Of a DNA stretch of 64,000 nt, positions 18,869 to 27,989 are shown piece by piece. The first letter of the stretch is position 1; the number at the start of each line of letters is the position of its first letter. Source of the stretch: Comamonadaceae bacterium (GTDB lineage Bacteria; Pseudomonadota; Gammaproteobacteria; Burkholderiales; Burkholderiaceae_C); the NCBI GenBank assembly GCA_947455145.1, contig CANGME010000003.1:1-64000 (forward strand), written 5' to 3'. The notes under the pieces are model-generated. The model had not been told where the DNA came from and searched no databases. It saw nothing but the letters and a program-made list of their open reading frames with translations. Position numbers and translations under genes: made by a program.

Positions 18869-19549
18869 ATGAAAACTTGGAAAGCACGTGTTTTGATGGC
18901 CAGTGCGGCCACGGCAACCCTGGCAGGTAGCGGTGGCTCATTGGCGCAAGAAGACCAGCGCCGCTTCAAGCTCACCCCCATCACCGAGATGACGGCTGAC
19001 CAAAAAAAGTACGTCGATGCCGTGCTCTCAGGCCCCACCTCGGCCACCGGCAGCGCCGCTGCCGTGCCCGGCGCGCCCACCATTGGCAGCCCCTTCAACG
19101 TGTACCTGCGCAGCCCCCTCTTGGCCGAGCAACTGCGCCGTGTGGCCGAGCACATCCGCTTCAAAAGCTCATTGCCCTTCAAGCTCAATGAGTTTGCGAT
19201 TTTAGTCACCGCACGCCAATGGGGCTCGCAGTACGAGTGGTTCGCCCATCACCGCTTGGCGCTCAAAGCAGGCCTAAACCCGGCCATCGCTGAAGAACTG
19301 GCCCAAGGCAAACGCCCGACCGGCATGGACGCGGACGAGACCGCTATCTACAACTTCTCGCAAGAGCTGCACACCACCAAGCAGGTGAGCGACGCCACCT
19401 TCAAGGCCGTGGTCGATAAATTTGGCGAGCAAGGCGCGATGGATCTGATCGCCGTGAACGGCTACTACGTGCTGGTCTCCATGGTGTTGAACGTGGACCG
19501 CACGCCGCTGCCCGGCGGGGCCAAGCCGCCGCTGCCGGAACTCAAATAA
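18869..19549 (+). CDS. Exported carboxymuconolactone-decarboxylase-family protein
   Basis: 226 aa from ATG 18869, with AAAGGAG 8 nt upstream; an upstream in-frame extension to 18785 overlaps the previous gene and is not needed. The signal-like N-terminus ends near SGGSLAQ. The CMD/AhpD-like helical domain contains FAILVTARQWGSQYEWFAHH and DATFKAVVDKFGEQGAMDLI. It lacks the AhpD CxxC pair, so it is not a thiol peroxidase of that class. Being exported is unusual for CMD proteins, but the neighbouring hydrolases are exported too. Confidence 0.85.
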   Translation: MKTWKARVLMASAATATLAGSGGSLAQEDQRRFKLTPITEMTADQKKYVDAVLSGPTSATGSAAAVPGAPTIGSPFNVYLRSPLLAEQLRRVAEHIRFKSSLPFKLNEFAILVTARQWGSQYEWFAHHRLALKAGLNPAIAEELAQGKRPTGMDADETAIYNFSQELHTTKQVSDATFKAVVDKFGEQGAMDLIAVNGYYVLVSMVLNVDRTPLPGGAKPPLPELK

Positions 19550-19568
19550 ACCATTCTGAAAAGCTCAA

Positions 19569-20651
19569 ATGACCTATTTATCTAAGTTTTTACAGGCCGC
19601 CTCAGCCCTCGTGCTGGGCTTGACGGCGTTCACTTTTTCAACCGCTCACGCCCAAAACATGCCCACCCCAAAAGAAGGTCACTGGATCGCCAAAGACTTC
19701 CGCTTTCACACCGGCGAAGTGATGCCCGAACTCAAGCTGAACTACACCACCGTGGGAGACCCCAAGGGCGAGCCGGTGTTGGTTCTGCATGGCACCACTG
19801 GCTCAGGCGCGGGCATGGTGAACCCGGCGTTTGCGGGCGAGTTGTTTGGCCCTGGGCAGGCGCTGGACGCGAGCCGCTACTTCGTCATCTTGCCGGACGC
19901 GATTGGCACGGGCAAGTCCAGCAAACCGTCGGACGGCTTGCGCGCCAAGTTCCCGCGCTACAACTACAACGACATGGTGGACGCGCAGTACCGCTTGGTC
20001 ACAGAGCACTTGGGCGTCAAGCATCTGCGTTTAGTGATTGGCAACTCCATGGGCGGTATGCAAACGTGGATTTGGGGCCAACGCTACCCCAGCTTCATGG
20101 ACACGCTAGTGCCCATGGCCTCGCTACCCACCGAGATGTCCAGCCGCAACTGGATGCTGCGCCGCCTCATCATTGACAGCATCCGCAATGACCCCACCTG
20201 GATGAACGGCAACTACACCGAGCAACCTAAGAGCGCGCATTTTGCGTCGGTATTTTTTGCGATTGCCACCAACGGCGGCAACCAAGCCCTGTTCAAGGCT
20301 GCGCCCACACGCGAGAAGGCCGATCAGTTGTTAGACAGCCGCTTAAAGGCACGCTACACGGGCGACGCGAACGACCACCTCTACCAGTGGGACTCATCCC
20401 GCGACTACAACCCCTCCCCCGGCTTGGAAAAAATTCAGGCCACGCTCTTGGCCATCAACGCTGCTGATGACGAGCGCAACCCGCCTGAGTTAGGCCTGCT
20501 GCAAAGCGAGGTCAAACGCATCAAAAATGGCAGTTATGTGATCATCCCCGCCAGTGAAAACACCGCAGGGCACGGCACAACGGGGCAAGCCAAATTCTGG
20601 AAACAGCACTTGGTGACGCTGCTGCAAACCGCGCCGAAGTTGGGGAAGTAA
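19569..20651 (+). CDS. Exported alpha/beta hydrolase, homoserine-acetyltransferase-like fold
   Basis: 360 aa. The signal peptide runs to about residue 28 (FTFSTAHAQ). The body resembles MetX-like acyltransferase/hydrolases: LKLNYTTVGDPKGEP, VLHGTTGSG as oxyanion loop, the elbow VIGNSMGGMQTW (Ser ~159), and the late His in AGHGTTGQAKFWKQHL. A Sec signal makes a role in methionine synthesis implausible, so it is more likely a periplasmic esterase. Last gene of the 14.8-20.7 kb cluster. Confidence 0.88.
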   Translation: MTYLSKFLQAASALVLGLTAFTFSTAHAQNMPTPKEGHWIAKDFRFHTGEVMPELKLNYTTVGDPKGEPVLVLHGTTGSGAGMVNPAFAGELFGPGQALDASRYFVILPDAIGTGKSSKPSDGLRAKFPRYNYNDMVDAQYRLVTEHLGVKHLRLVIGNSMGGMQTWIWGQRYPSFMDTLVPMASLPTEMSSRNWMLRRLIIDSIRNDPTWMNGNYTEQPKSAHFASVFFAIATNGGNQALFKAAPTREKADQLLDSRLKARYTGDANDHLYQWDSSRDYNPSPGLEKIQATLLAINAADDERNPPELGLLQSEVKRIKNGSYVIIPASENTAGHGTTGQAKFWKQHLVTLLQTAPKLGK

Positions 20652-20679
20652 GCCATAGGCTCACCCCCAACCCCGAAGC

Positions 20680-21930
20680 TTAGCGCGCGAAGATATTCGT
20701 ACCGTTCGCGCCAACCGCAATGTACTGAGTGGGTGAGCCAAAGACACTGGCAAGCTTGCTCGCCGTACCTGTGGGTTGAAGCGTCCACGTGACTGCGTCC
20801 GGGCTGGTGTAGGCAGCACCTCCAGAACCCACAGCAAGAATCTGTACAGGGTCGGCGTTGACACCGTACAAATCAGCCGTACCAATGGTTTGAGCTGCAA
20901 AGTTGAGGCCATCAAGGCTACGGCTAACAACACCACCTAAGCCCACGGCAACGTACTGATAACCCGTTGAAAAAAGCCCCCCTGACACGCTGCGCAAAGT
21001 GTTGCCGGTTCCAGATGCACGGGCCGTCCAATTCGTTCCGTCAGCACTGGTAATCAAAACGCCATTTGCACCAACCGCAACCCAAAGCCCACTGGCCACA
21101 TAAGTAATGCCATAAAGGTGATTGGTGGTGGGCACAGAAGCCGCCGTGGTCCAAGTGAGGCCATCGCCTGACGACTGAATCGTGCCGTTGTCACCCACGG
21201 CTACCACCAGTGTGCCATTGGAGGCCAGCGCGTTCAGGTTTTGACCCAATGCGGGATTGGTGGTGGGTGCAGACCAAGCCGAAAAATTAGCGGTACGATA
21301 AATGTTGCTAGCGCCACCAGTGGAGCTCAATGCGATAAATTGATTCAAGGTAAAGAGCGTTGCATTGAAGTTGACTACAGGAGCAGCGCTTACAGCAGCC
21401 CAGTTGATGCCATCGAGTCCTTTGTAAACACTGCCGCCAGCGCCCACAGCCAAGTAATTCAAAGACCCGTCACTGGCCGTGCCGTAGGTCACACCGCGCA
21501 TATCAGCGCTACCCATGCTTGTACCCGGAGCCCATGTAGCCCCAGCGAAGCGAGGCACCGCCGTCACCGACGCGCTCAAGGGCCCGCCTGCACCGCCTCC
21601 CGTGCGGCCATTAATAGCGAATGAATACGTTGCACCGTTGACCAAGCCTGTCAACACATAGGGGGAAGTCACGTTCACCTTGGTCAAATGCCCCGGGGTT
21701 GTGGTGGTCACCGTCGCGCCAGGGGCGTACCACACCCAGTACTGAACACCTGTATCTTGGGTCCAACTCACCGTCACTTGGCCATTGCCGGGCACCACGG
21801 TAATTCCGCTGGCAGGCGGTGAAGCAGGGCCACCATTACCGCCACCACAGGCACTAAGAAAAACGGCGACAAAAAGCGCCATGAGTTTTACTCGAATTGA
21901 AGTCGTAGTCATGTAAGTGGCGGAGCTCAT
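20680..21930 (-). CDS. Lipoprotein with FN3 domain and seven-repeat beta-propeller
   Basis: 416 aa from ATG 21930; ATG 21912 (MTTTSIRVKL) is equally possible. Lipobox LSAC, then GGG. A fibronectin III-like domain (~45-130: GNGQVTVSWTQDTGVQYWVWY) is followed by seven copies of a ~40-residue unit centred on VAVGxxGxxxxSxDGxxW; examples are VVAVGDNGTIQSSGDGLTW and WVAVGANGVLITSADGTNW, and the last copy is cut short at the C-terminus as in closed propellers. Related to BNR/YCF48-like repeats. Likely cell-surface binding; no enzyme motif is seen. Confidence 0.85.
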   Translation of the reverse strand: MSSATYMTTTSIRVKLMALFVAVFLSACGGGNGGPASPPASGITVVPGNGQVTVSWTQDTGVQYWVWYAPGATVTTTTPGHLTKVNVTSPYVLTGLVNGATYSFAINGRTGGGAGGPLSASVTAVPRFAGATWAPGTSMGSADMRGVTYGTASDGSLNYLAVGAGGSVYKGLDGINWAAVSAAPVVNFNATLFTLNQFIALSSTGGASNIYRTANFSAWSAPTTNPALGQNLNALASNGTLVVAVGDNGTIQSSGDGLTWTTAASVPTTNHLYGITYVASGLWVAVGANGVLITSADGTNWTARASGTGNTLRSVSGGLFSTGYQYVAVGLGGVVSRSLDGLNFAAQTIGTADLYGVNADPVQILAVGSGGAAYTSPDAVTWTLQPTGTASKLASVFGSPTQYIAVGANGTNIFAR

Positions 21931-22074
21931 AAACTGTAAAAAATAAAACCTAAAAAATGGGGCTACCTAGGATGGGCCTGATACGAATATGGATTGTGCC
22001 TGTATTTTTTCTCCTCTCGTTAAGCTCACACCCGAACCACCACGGTTCAACCACCTAGTGATAGAGTCTTCAAC

Positions 22075-22947
22075 ATGCTTAATTCCACCTCATTCCCCAT
22101 AGTCGATATTCACAACCACATCATTGCGGACGATGCTGCCCGGTTTCCTCTGGCCCCCATGGGGGGCAAGCAGTCGGACTGGTCCAAAGAGCGCCCGGTC
22201 AACACCCAGGGCATGCTGGACGCCATGCGGGATGCCGGTGTCGCCAAGTCGGTGCTGGTGCAAGCCTCCACCTGCTACGGCCATGACAACAGCTACGTGG
22301 TAGATGCTGTGCAGGCCCACCCCCAGCAATTCGTCGGCGTGTACTCGGTGGACTTGCTGGCAGACAACGCGCTGGAGCGCATTCGCCACTGGCGTGATGC
22401 GGGTTTGAGCGGGTTGCGCGTCTTCATTGCCGGGCACACAGCGGCAGACCACAGCGTGCGGCTAGACGACCCGCGCGCCTTTGCGGCCTGGGCCTACATC
22501 AGCGAACAGCGCATTCCCATTTGCGTGCAAATTCGTGCCGATGGCCTGCCACAGTTAGCCGGCCTATTGACCCGCTTCCCCGAGGCCATCGTCTTGCTCG
22601 ATCACTTCGCCCGCCCACTGCTGGAGGATGGCCCACCCTATGCGCAAGCTCAGGCCCTGTTCGCTTTGGCGCGGCACAAAAACCTTCACTTCAAATTCAC
22701 CACCCATAATGTGCGCGAGTCGGCCCAAGGCTTGGCCACGCAGGCCAGCTTTTGCCGTGCCGTCGTCGATTGTTTTGGTGCACATCGCATTGCCTGGGGA
22801 TCGAACTTTCCGGCCTCCAAGGGCAGTTTGAAGCAGTTGCTGCAAGAAGCGCAAGAAGCCACCCAATCGCTCACCGCCGATGATCAAGCGTGGATTTTCT
22901 CGCGCACGGCGCACGCGCTGTACCCGTCCTTAGTAACTCCTGCATAG
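22075..22947 (+). CDS. Amidohydrolase-family TIM-barrel hydrolase
   Basis: A 290-aa metal-dependent hydrolase of the amidohydrolase_2 type, which includes 2-pyrone-4,6-dicarboxylate lactonase. The N-terminal metal motif is DIHNHII (~10-16) and a catalytic Asp region is IAWGSNFPAS (~240-249). The VLLDHFARP segment (~177-185) matches the family. It starts a rightward set of catabolic genes and is followed 8 nt later by a dihydroxyphthalate-decarboxylase-like gene, which points to aromatic dicarboxylate-type substrates (inference). Confidence 0.88.
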   Translation: MLNSTSFPIVDIHNHIIADDAARFPLAPMGGKQSDWSKERPVNTQGMLDAMRDAGVAKSVLVQASTCYGHDNSYVVDAVQAHPQQFVGVYSVDLLADNALERIRHWRDAGLSGLRVFIAGHTAADHSVRLDDPRAFAAWAYISEQRIPICVQIRADGLPQLAGLLTRFPEAIVLLDHFARPLLEDGPPYAQAQALFALARHKNLHFKFTTHNVRESAQGLATQASFCRAVVDCFGAHRIAWGSNFPASKGSLKQLLQEAQEATQSLTADDQAWIFSRTAHALYPSLVTPA

Positions 22948-22955
22948 GTGAATTC

Positions 22956-23849
22956 ATGAGCTCGACACCGCTGCCCCTCAAAACCCTGCTGGGTGACTAC
23001 GCCAACACCCGCGCGCTTCGCGACGGACGCCTGAACTCACCCAACTTTCGCTTTGATTTTGCCGACGTGAAGGTGCCCAACCGCGCCTTCAAACGTGTGG
23101 TGCGCAACCTGGAGTTCGACTTGGCCGAGCTGGCCCTGGTCACGTTTTTGCAAGCCAAGGCCTATGGCAAACCCCTCACCTTGATGCCCGCTGTGATCGG
23201 TGCGGGGCGCTTTCAACACCACTGCCTCGTGTACAACGCCGAGCGCAAACCCGTTCACGTGCAAAACCTGCGGGGCAAGCGCATCGGCATTCGCGCCCAC
23301 GCGCAGACCACGGTGACTTGGGTGCGCGGCGTGCTGGCCAATGACTACGGCGTGAACTTGGCGGGCATCCAATGGGTGACGTTTGAAGACGGCCACCTGG
23401 CCGAGTTTCCCGACCCCCCCGGTTTCATCCGCGCGCCCGAGGGCACCAAGGCGGTGGACATGCTGCTGGCTGGTGAGCTGGACGCCGCCATCATCGGCAC
23501 CGACCTCCCCGATGACCCCCGCCTGCAAAGCGTGATCCCCGAACCTCACAGCGCCGCCCAGGCGTGGAGCCAGCGCCACCAAATGCTGCCGATCAATCAC
23601 ATGGTGGCGGTCAATACAGATCTGTGTCAATCCCACCCCGACATCTTGAAAGAGGTCTATGACCTGCTGCTGCAAAGCAAGCAACTGGCAACGCCGGATA
23701 AAGCTCAAAAGCTTGACCTCACCCCCTTTGGCATTGAGGCTAATCGCCGCTCGCTGGACCTGTTGATCCGCTATTCGTACCAGCAAGGCTTGATTCCCCG
23801 AGCCTATGCCGTGGACGAATTGTTTGACGATGCCACGCGCTTTCTTTGA
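22956..23849 (+). CDS. 4,5-dihydroxyphthalate decarboxylase-like / SBP-fold protein
   Basis: 297 aa from ATG 22956 (MSSTPLPLKTLLGDYANTRAL). The length and pattern match the family containing 4,5-dihydroxyphthalate decarboxylase, a periplasmic-binding-protein-fold enzyme group: FRFDFADVKVPNRAFKRVVR, FDLAELALVTFLQA, NLRGKRIGIRAHAQTT, and PINHMVAVNTDL near the end. No signal peptide is seen, consistent with a cytoplasmic decarboxylase rather than a receptor. The reaction would be removal of CO2 from an aromatic acid; the exact substrate is uncertain. Confidence 0.82.
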   Translation: MSSTPLPLKTLLGDYANTRALRDGRLNSPNFRFDFADVKVPNRAFKRVVRNLEFDLAELALVTFLQAKAYGKPLTLMPAVIGAGRFQHHCLVYNAERKPVHVQNLRGKRIGIRAHAQTTVTWVRGVLANDYGVNLAGIQWVTFEDGHLAEFPDPPGFIRAPEGTKAVDMLLAGELDAAIIGTDLPDDPRLQSVIPEPHSAAQAWSQRHQMLPINHMVAVNTDLCQSHPDILKEVYDLLLQSKQLATPDKAQKLDLTPFGIEANRRSLDLLIRYSYQQGLIPRAYAVDELFDDATRFL

Positions 23850-23868
23850 GCCTTTTAAGCCCCAAACC

Positions 23869-24849
23869 ATGCACCACTTCAAGCCTCAACTCCAACGCCG
23901 CCAACTCATCGTTGCGGGCGCAGCCCTTGCCTTAAGCGCCCCGGCCTGGGCCCAAGTAGGCGCGGCCGTGTCGCGCATCATCGTTCCCTTCGCCCCCGGT
24001 GGCGCGCGTGAAATGCCCGCCCGCGCTATTCAGCACGAACTCAACCGCGAGCTGGGGCAAAACTGGATCATCGAGAACAAACCCGGCGCAGGCGGAGCCA
24101 TTGGCACCTCCTTCGTGGCTAACGCCGCGCCCGATGGCAAAACGCTGCTCATGGCCGCGTCCAGTCACTTCACCACCGCCGCCATGGGGGCCAAGCCGTT
24201 TTACGAGCCAGTCAAAGACTTTGTACCCGTGGCCAACATCGGCAACCAGAGCTATGTGCTCATGGTCAACTCCGCGCTGCCCATCAAAACCGTGGGCGAG
24301 TTGATTCAATACGCCAAGGCCAAACCCGGCGTGCTCAACTACAACTCGGCGGGCGTCAGCAGCTCTACCCACCTGGCCATGGCCTACCTGGCACGCCGCG
24401 CGCAAATTGACATGGTGCACGTGCCCTACAAAGGCACCCAAGAAGCCGCCAATGACGTGGCGGGTGGACGCGGCCATGCGGTCATCGTGCCCACTGCTGG
24501 CGTTGGCGTGTACCTGCAAGACACGCGCATACGCGTCATCGGCATCACCGCTGCCAAACGCTCGCCCCTGCTGCCCCAGATCCCCACGCTCAACGAATCC
24601 GGCTTGCCCGGCTACGGCTTTGAGTCGTGGTTTGGCCTGCTGGCACCGGCCCACACGCCGAGCGCCGTGGTGGAGCAGATCAACGCTGCCGTCAACAAAG
24701 TCATCGCGATCAAAACCGTTCACGAACGCCTGCAACAACTGGGCCTTGAATCGCCTCAACTGAGCGTGGACGGTTTCAACAAGCTCTTTCTAGCCGACCG
24801 TGAGCTGATGACCCGCATCGTCAAAGAGTCCGGCATCACCCGAGATTAA
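23869..24849 (+). CDS. Bug-family tripartite tricarboxylate transporter receptor
   Basis: 326 aa from ATG 23869 (MHHFKPQLQRRQLIVAGAAL); the signal has a twin-Arg-like QRRQLI and a cleavage region APAWAQ. The mature protein has Bug signatures IIVPFAPGGAREMPARAI, GQNWIIENKPGAGGAIG, and MVHVPYKGTQEAANDVAGG. It is a periplasmic receptor for an organic acid. No TctA/TctB permease is encoded nearby. Sits between the decarboxylase-like and methyltransferase genes. Confidence 0.92.
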   Translation: MHHFKPQLQRRQLIVAGAALALSAPAWAQVGAAVSRIIVPFAPGGAREMPARAIQHELNRELGQNWIIENKPGAGGAIGTSFVANAAPDGKTLLMAASSHFTTAAMGAKPFYEPVKDFVPVANIGNQSYVLMVNSALPIKTVGELIQYAKAKPGVLNYNSAGVSSSTHLAMAYLARRAQIDMVHVPYKGTQEAANDVAGGRGHAVIVPTAGVGVYLQDTRIRVIGITAAKRSPLLPQIPTLNESGLPGYGFESWFGLLAPAHTPSAVVEQINAAVNKVIAIKTVHERLQQLGLESPQLSVDGFNKLFLADRELMTRIVKESGITRD

Positions 24850-24859
24850 GGCCAGCCCC

Positions 24860-25495
24860 ATGAAACCCAGCACCTCCATGTCCGAACGCATGACCGGCAA
24901 AGACAGCAACCACCTGCCCGCCTACTGGGACGCACGCTACGCCGAAGACGGCTTCGCCTACGGCACCGAGCCCAACGACTTTTTGGTGTCGGTGACGCCG
25001 CAACTGCAAGTGGGCGACGCGCTGTGCCTGTGCGAGGGCGAGGGACGCAACGCCACCTACTTGGCGCAACGAGGTTTTCGCCCTGTGGCGGTGGATTTTT
25101 CACAAGTCGCGTTGGACAAAGCAAGCGCATTGGCAGCCCAACGCGGCATCACCCTGCCCACACAGCGCGCCGATCTGGATGGGTTTGACCCCGGCATTGC
25201 CCAGTGGGACTTGGTCACCATGATCTTCGGCCAACCCGAACTCAAAATTCGCCGCGCACTGTACGCACGCATAGCAGCCAGCCTACGGCCCGGTGGTGCT
25301 TTTGTGTTGGAGACCAAAACGCAAGAAGGCGCAGCGCCCGAGAGCCGCTACCCTGGTGCAGCTGCCCTGTGTGCTGAATTGCAGGGACTTGACTTTGTGA
25401 TTGCTCGCGATGGTGAGCGGCTTCTTAAGGAAGGCCGCTATCACGATGGGGTGCAGCGAACAGCGCAGGTTTTGGGGTTTAAAAGCTTGACATAA
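24860..25495 (+). CDS. Class I SAM-dependent methyltransferase
   Basis: 211 aa (alternative start ATG 24881). Motif I region is DALCLCEGEGRNATYLAQRGF (read in two parts around residues 53-72), followed by VAVDFSQVALDKASALA and the acidic loop of motif II, WDLVTMIFGQPE. The N-terminal AYWDARYAEDGFAYGTEPNDFL resembles TehB/thiopurine-type methyltransferases. Starts 10 nt after the Bug gene stop. Methyl acceptor not predictable. Confidence 0.9.
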   Translation: MKPSTSMSERMTGKDSNHLPAYWDARYAEDGFAYGTEPNDFLVSVTPQLQVGDALCLCEGEGRNATYLAQRGFRPVAVDFSQVALDKASALAAQRGITLPTQRADLDGFDPGIAQWDLVTMIFGQPELKIRRALYARIAASLRPGGAFVLETKTQEGAAPESRYPGAAALCAELQGLDFVIARDGERLLKEGRYHDGVQRTAQVLGFKSLT

Positions 25496-25564
25496 ATTTG
25501 CCATTTCGAGTGGCTGAGTAATTTTCACCTTTGACTGAGTGCAACATTCACCTTGGAGTTTCCA

Positions 25565-26560
25565 ATGACCGATAGAACCCCTCAGTTTTCACGGCGCCAG
25601 ATTCTGGCTGCAGGTTCCGCTGCCACCTTATTGCCCATGGGTAACGTATCGGCACAGCCCACAACGTACCCGCAGCGCCCGGTCAAGCTCATCGTACCGA
25701 ATGCACCGGGTAGTTCTATCGACACAATTTCACGAGTATTCGCCACCCAATTGGCGCTAACACTGCCGCAACCCATTGTGGTGGACAACAAAGCTGGCGC
25801 TGCCGGCGCCATTGGCGTTGAAATGGGACGAGTCGCGCCACCAGACGGCTACGCTCTGATCATTGCATCAAGCAGCTCCGTCACGGTAGCCCCCCTACTG
25901 CAAAAAGCCGTTCCGTACGAACCCTTGCGAGACTTTGATTTCATTTCGCTCTTGGCCCTGCTACCAAATGTGCTGGTATGCAACCCGGCGCTGCCCCTGC
26001 GTACAACCGCTGACCTTATCGCCTATGCCAAATCACGTGGTGGAAACAGCAATATGGCCTCAGCGGGTATCGGCTCGGTCAGCCATCTCGCTGGCGTGGC
26101 GCTTCAAACTGCGGCCGGGTTCCAGTCATTGCATGTCCCCTACAAAGGCGGGAGTCAGGGCGTTGCATCTGTGGTGTCAGGCGAAACCGACTGGGTCCTG
26201 ACGCCCGCACCCGCAGCACTAGGGCTAGTGTCTAGTGGACGACTGCGATTGCTGGCCCACAGTATGGATGCTGCTGCCCAGCCGCTGGGAAAAACACCGT
26301 CCATTGCCCAGACCGTACCTGGATTTTCATTTTCCAGCTGGATTGGAATGATGGCCCCCAAAGGCTTGCCCCCCGAGGTGGTGGATACGCTTCGCCGTCA
26401 CATCACTCAAGCCTTGCAGCAAGCCGACCTGCGCAAATCTTTTGAAAACAATGGCGCGGTGCCAACACCCTCCTCGCCACAGGAGTTCCGCGCCTATTTG
26501 GTCAAAGATATTGAGCAGAGCCGAAAAGCAATTCAACTGGCAGGAGTTCAGCCAGAGTAG
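25565..26560 (+). CDS. Bug-family receptor with Tat-like signal
   Basis: 331 aa from ATG 25565, with GGAG 7 nt upstream. FSRRQILAAGSAATLLP is a good twin-arginine signal. Bug features follow: YPQRPVKLIVPNAPGSSIDT, QPIVVDNKAGAAGAIG, LHVPYKGGSQGVASVV. Periplasmic solute receptor; ligand unknown. No transporter membrane genes in the window. Followed by a convergent sulfatase gene after a 71-nt gap without an obvious terminator. Confidence 0.92.
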   Translation: MTDRTPQFSRRQILAAGSAATLLPMGNVSAQPTTYPQRPVKLIVPNAPGSSIDTISRVFATQLALTLPQPIVVDNKAGAAGAIGVEMGRVAPPDGYALIIASSSSVTVAPLLQKAVPYEPLRDFDFISLLALLPNVLVCNPALPLRTTADLIAYAKSRGGNSNMASAGIGSVSHLAGVALQTAAGFQSLHVPYKGGSQGVASVVSGETDWVLTPAPAALGLVSSGRLRLLAHSMDAAAQPLGKTPSIAQTVPGFSFSSWIGMMAPKGLPPEVVDTLRRHITQALQQADLRKSFENNGAVPTPSSPQEFRAYLVKDIEQSRKAIQLAGVQPE

Positions 26561-26631
26561 ACCCTTTTACGCATGTATTTGAGCGATGCCTGCAACTGCT
26601 ATCTTTCTCATATAGATACCACTCTGAAGAT

Positions 26632-27987
26632 TTAGCCCGCCTGCCCGACTTTATAGTCGTCACTTGCGCCCGGTGGTATCGGCTTGTGTTCTCGCAATGA
26701 TTGTTCAAACTCCCGAATTAATTGCCTCATGGGGCCACGCACCCAACCATCGTCCATCGCTACATCTGTCTCCTCTTTGGGATCACGCTTAATGTTGAAT
26801 AACCAGGGCGTCTCGAGATGCCGAGTCCCTTCATTAGGTTCTTTCTCAAAGACCAGGTGCATCTTCCAATGCCGCCACTTGACAGCCCTGAGTTCGTTCT
26901 TAATGTAGAAAAGAAAGCCCTCGCGAGCGGACTTCTCAACCTTGCCCGTCCACCAATCCAATTGGTTGATTCCATCTATGGGTCTGTCGGAAGGCACTTG
27001 TCCGCCACCGGCGCAAGCGATGGTCGAGAACAAATCAGTTACTTGAATAATGTCGTCAGTTACTTGGCCGGGAGCCACACGACCTGGCCAGCGAACGATC
27101 AGCGGGACACGTAAGCCACCTTCCATGGATGTGTGGTACGTCCCTGTCCATGGACCCGCTGTTCCGCGCCACGGCTTACGAAACTCCGGGCCGTTATCGC
27201 TTGCGAAAATAAACAGAGTCTCATCCCGAATGCCCAGTTCGTCAACAACATCCAGTAACTGACCGACGCGGTGATCCATCTCCATCATGGAGTCAGCAAA
27301 GTCGCCTACTGCACTACGCCCGGCAAAGTCTCGGTGCGGCAAAGTCGGAAAATGCAAGTGCGTCAGAGGAACATAGGCAAAAAATGGCTGGCCACTTGAC
27401 TTTTTCCTGCGCATAAAGTTGATAGTTTTATCAGTCAACTCGCTATCAATCTTTCTACGCTTCTCAAGATCGTAGATTGAAATGTTTTTCGCTGGACTGC
27501 CAGAGAAGCCCTCCATGACATAAGGCACGTCGACAACTGTCGAATCAAAACCAGGCGAGCTAGTAAACAGGGTTTCATTGGTCGTGCGTGGAATTCCGTA
27601 CCACTCATCGAAGCCGCGTTCATGGGGGAAACGCCCATTCCTGTCACCTAGATGCCACTTGCCGAACATCGCCGTTGCGTAGCCAGCGTCGCGCAAAATT
27701 TGTGGGAGTGTTTTCTCCCATGGATGAATACCTTGTGGGTGGCCTGCCGGCACAGACTGAACAGCGCCCGTGCGTATAGGATGCCGGCCAGTCATCAAAG
27801 CGGAACGTGTTGGAACACAATCACTTTCGACATTGAAATTTTGAAATTTCATGCCTTGCTGAGCAAGTTCGTCAATCCGCGGTGTAGGAGCGCCCCGCAG
27901 CGCTCCACCACCGTAGCAGCCGAGTTCTCCCCACCCCAAGTTGTCGGCGAGAACGAGGACAATGTTTTGTGGCTTTTCAACTTTCAT
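26632..27987 (-). CDS. Sulfatase (formylglycine-dependent)
   Basis: 451 aa from ATG 27987 (GGAG upstream, 2 nt after the stop of the Bug gene). The active-site core is CVPTRSALMTGR (~62-73), the Cys-type CxPxR motif that needs oxidation to formylglycine; no maturase gene is in the window. Metal-binding segments are VLADNLGWG (~10-18), the HLHFPTLPHRD region and IFASDNGPEFRKPW (~260). There is no signal peptide, so it is probably cytoplasmic and acts on a sulfate ester taken up by the cell, plausibly via the neighbouring Bug receptor (inference). Confidence 0.92.
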   Translation of the reverse strand: MKVEKPQNIVLVLADNLGWGELGCYGGGALRGAPTPRIDELAQQGMKFQNFNVESDCVPTRSALMTGRHPIRTGAVQSVPAGHPQGIHPWEKTLPQILRDAGYATAMFGKWHLGDRNGRFPHERGFDEWYGIPRTTNETLFTSSPGFDSTVVDVPYVMEGFSGSPAKNISIYDLEKRRKIDSELTDKTINFMRRKKSSGQPFFAYVPLTHLHFPTLPHRDFAGRSAVGDFADSMMEMDHRVGQLLDVVDELGIRDETLFIFASDNGPEFRKPWRGTAGPWTGTYHTSMEGGLRVPLIVRWPGRVAPGQVTDDIIQVTDLFSTIACAGGGQVPSDRPIDGINQLDWWTGKVEKSAREGFLFYIKNELRAVKWRHWKMHLVFEKEPNEGTRHLETPWLFNIKRDPKEETDVAMDDGWVRGPMRQLIREFEQSLREHKPIPPGASDDYKVGQAG

Positions 27988-27989
27988 AT

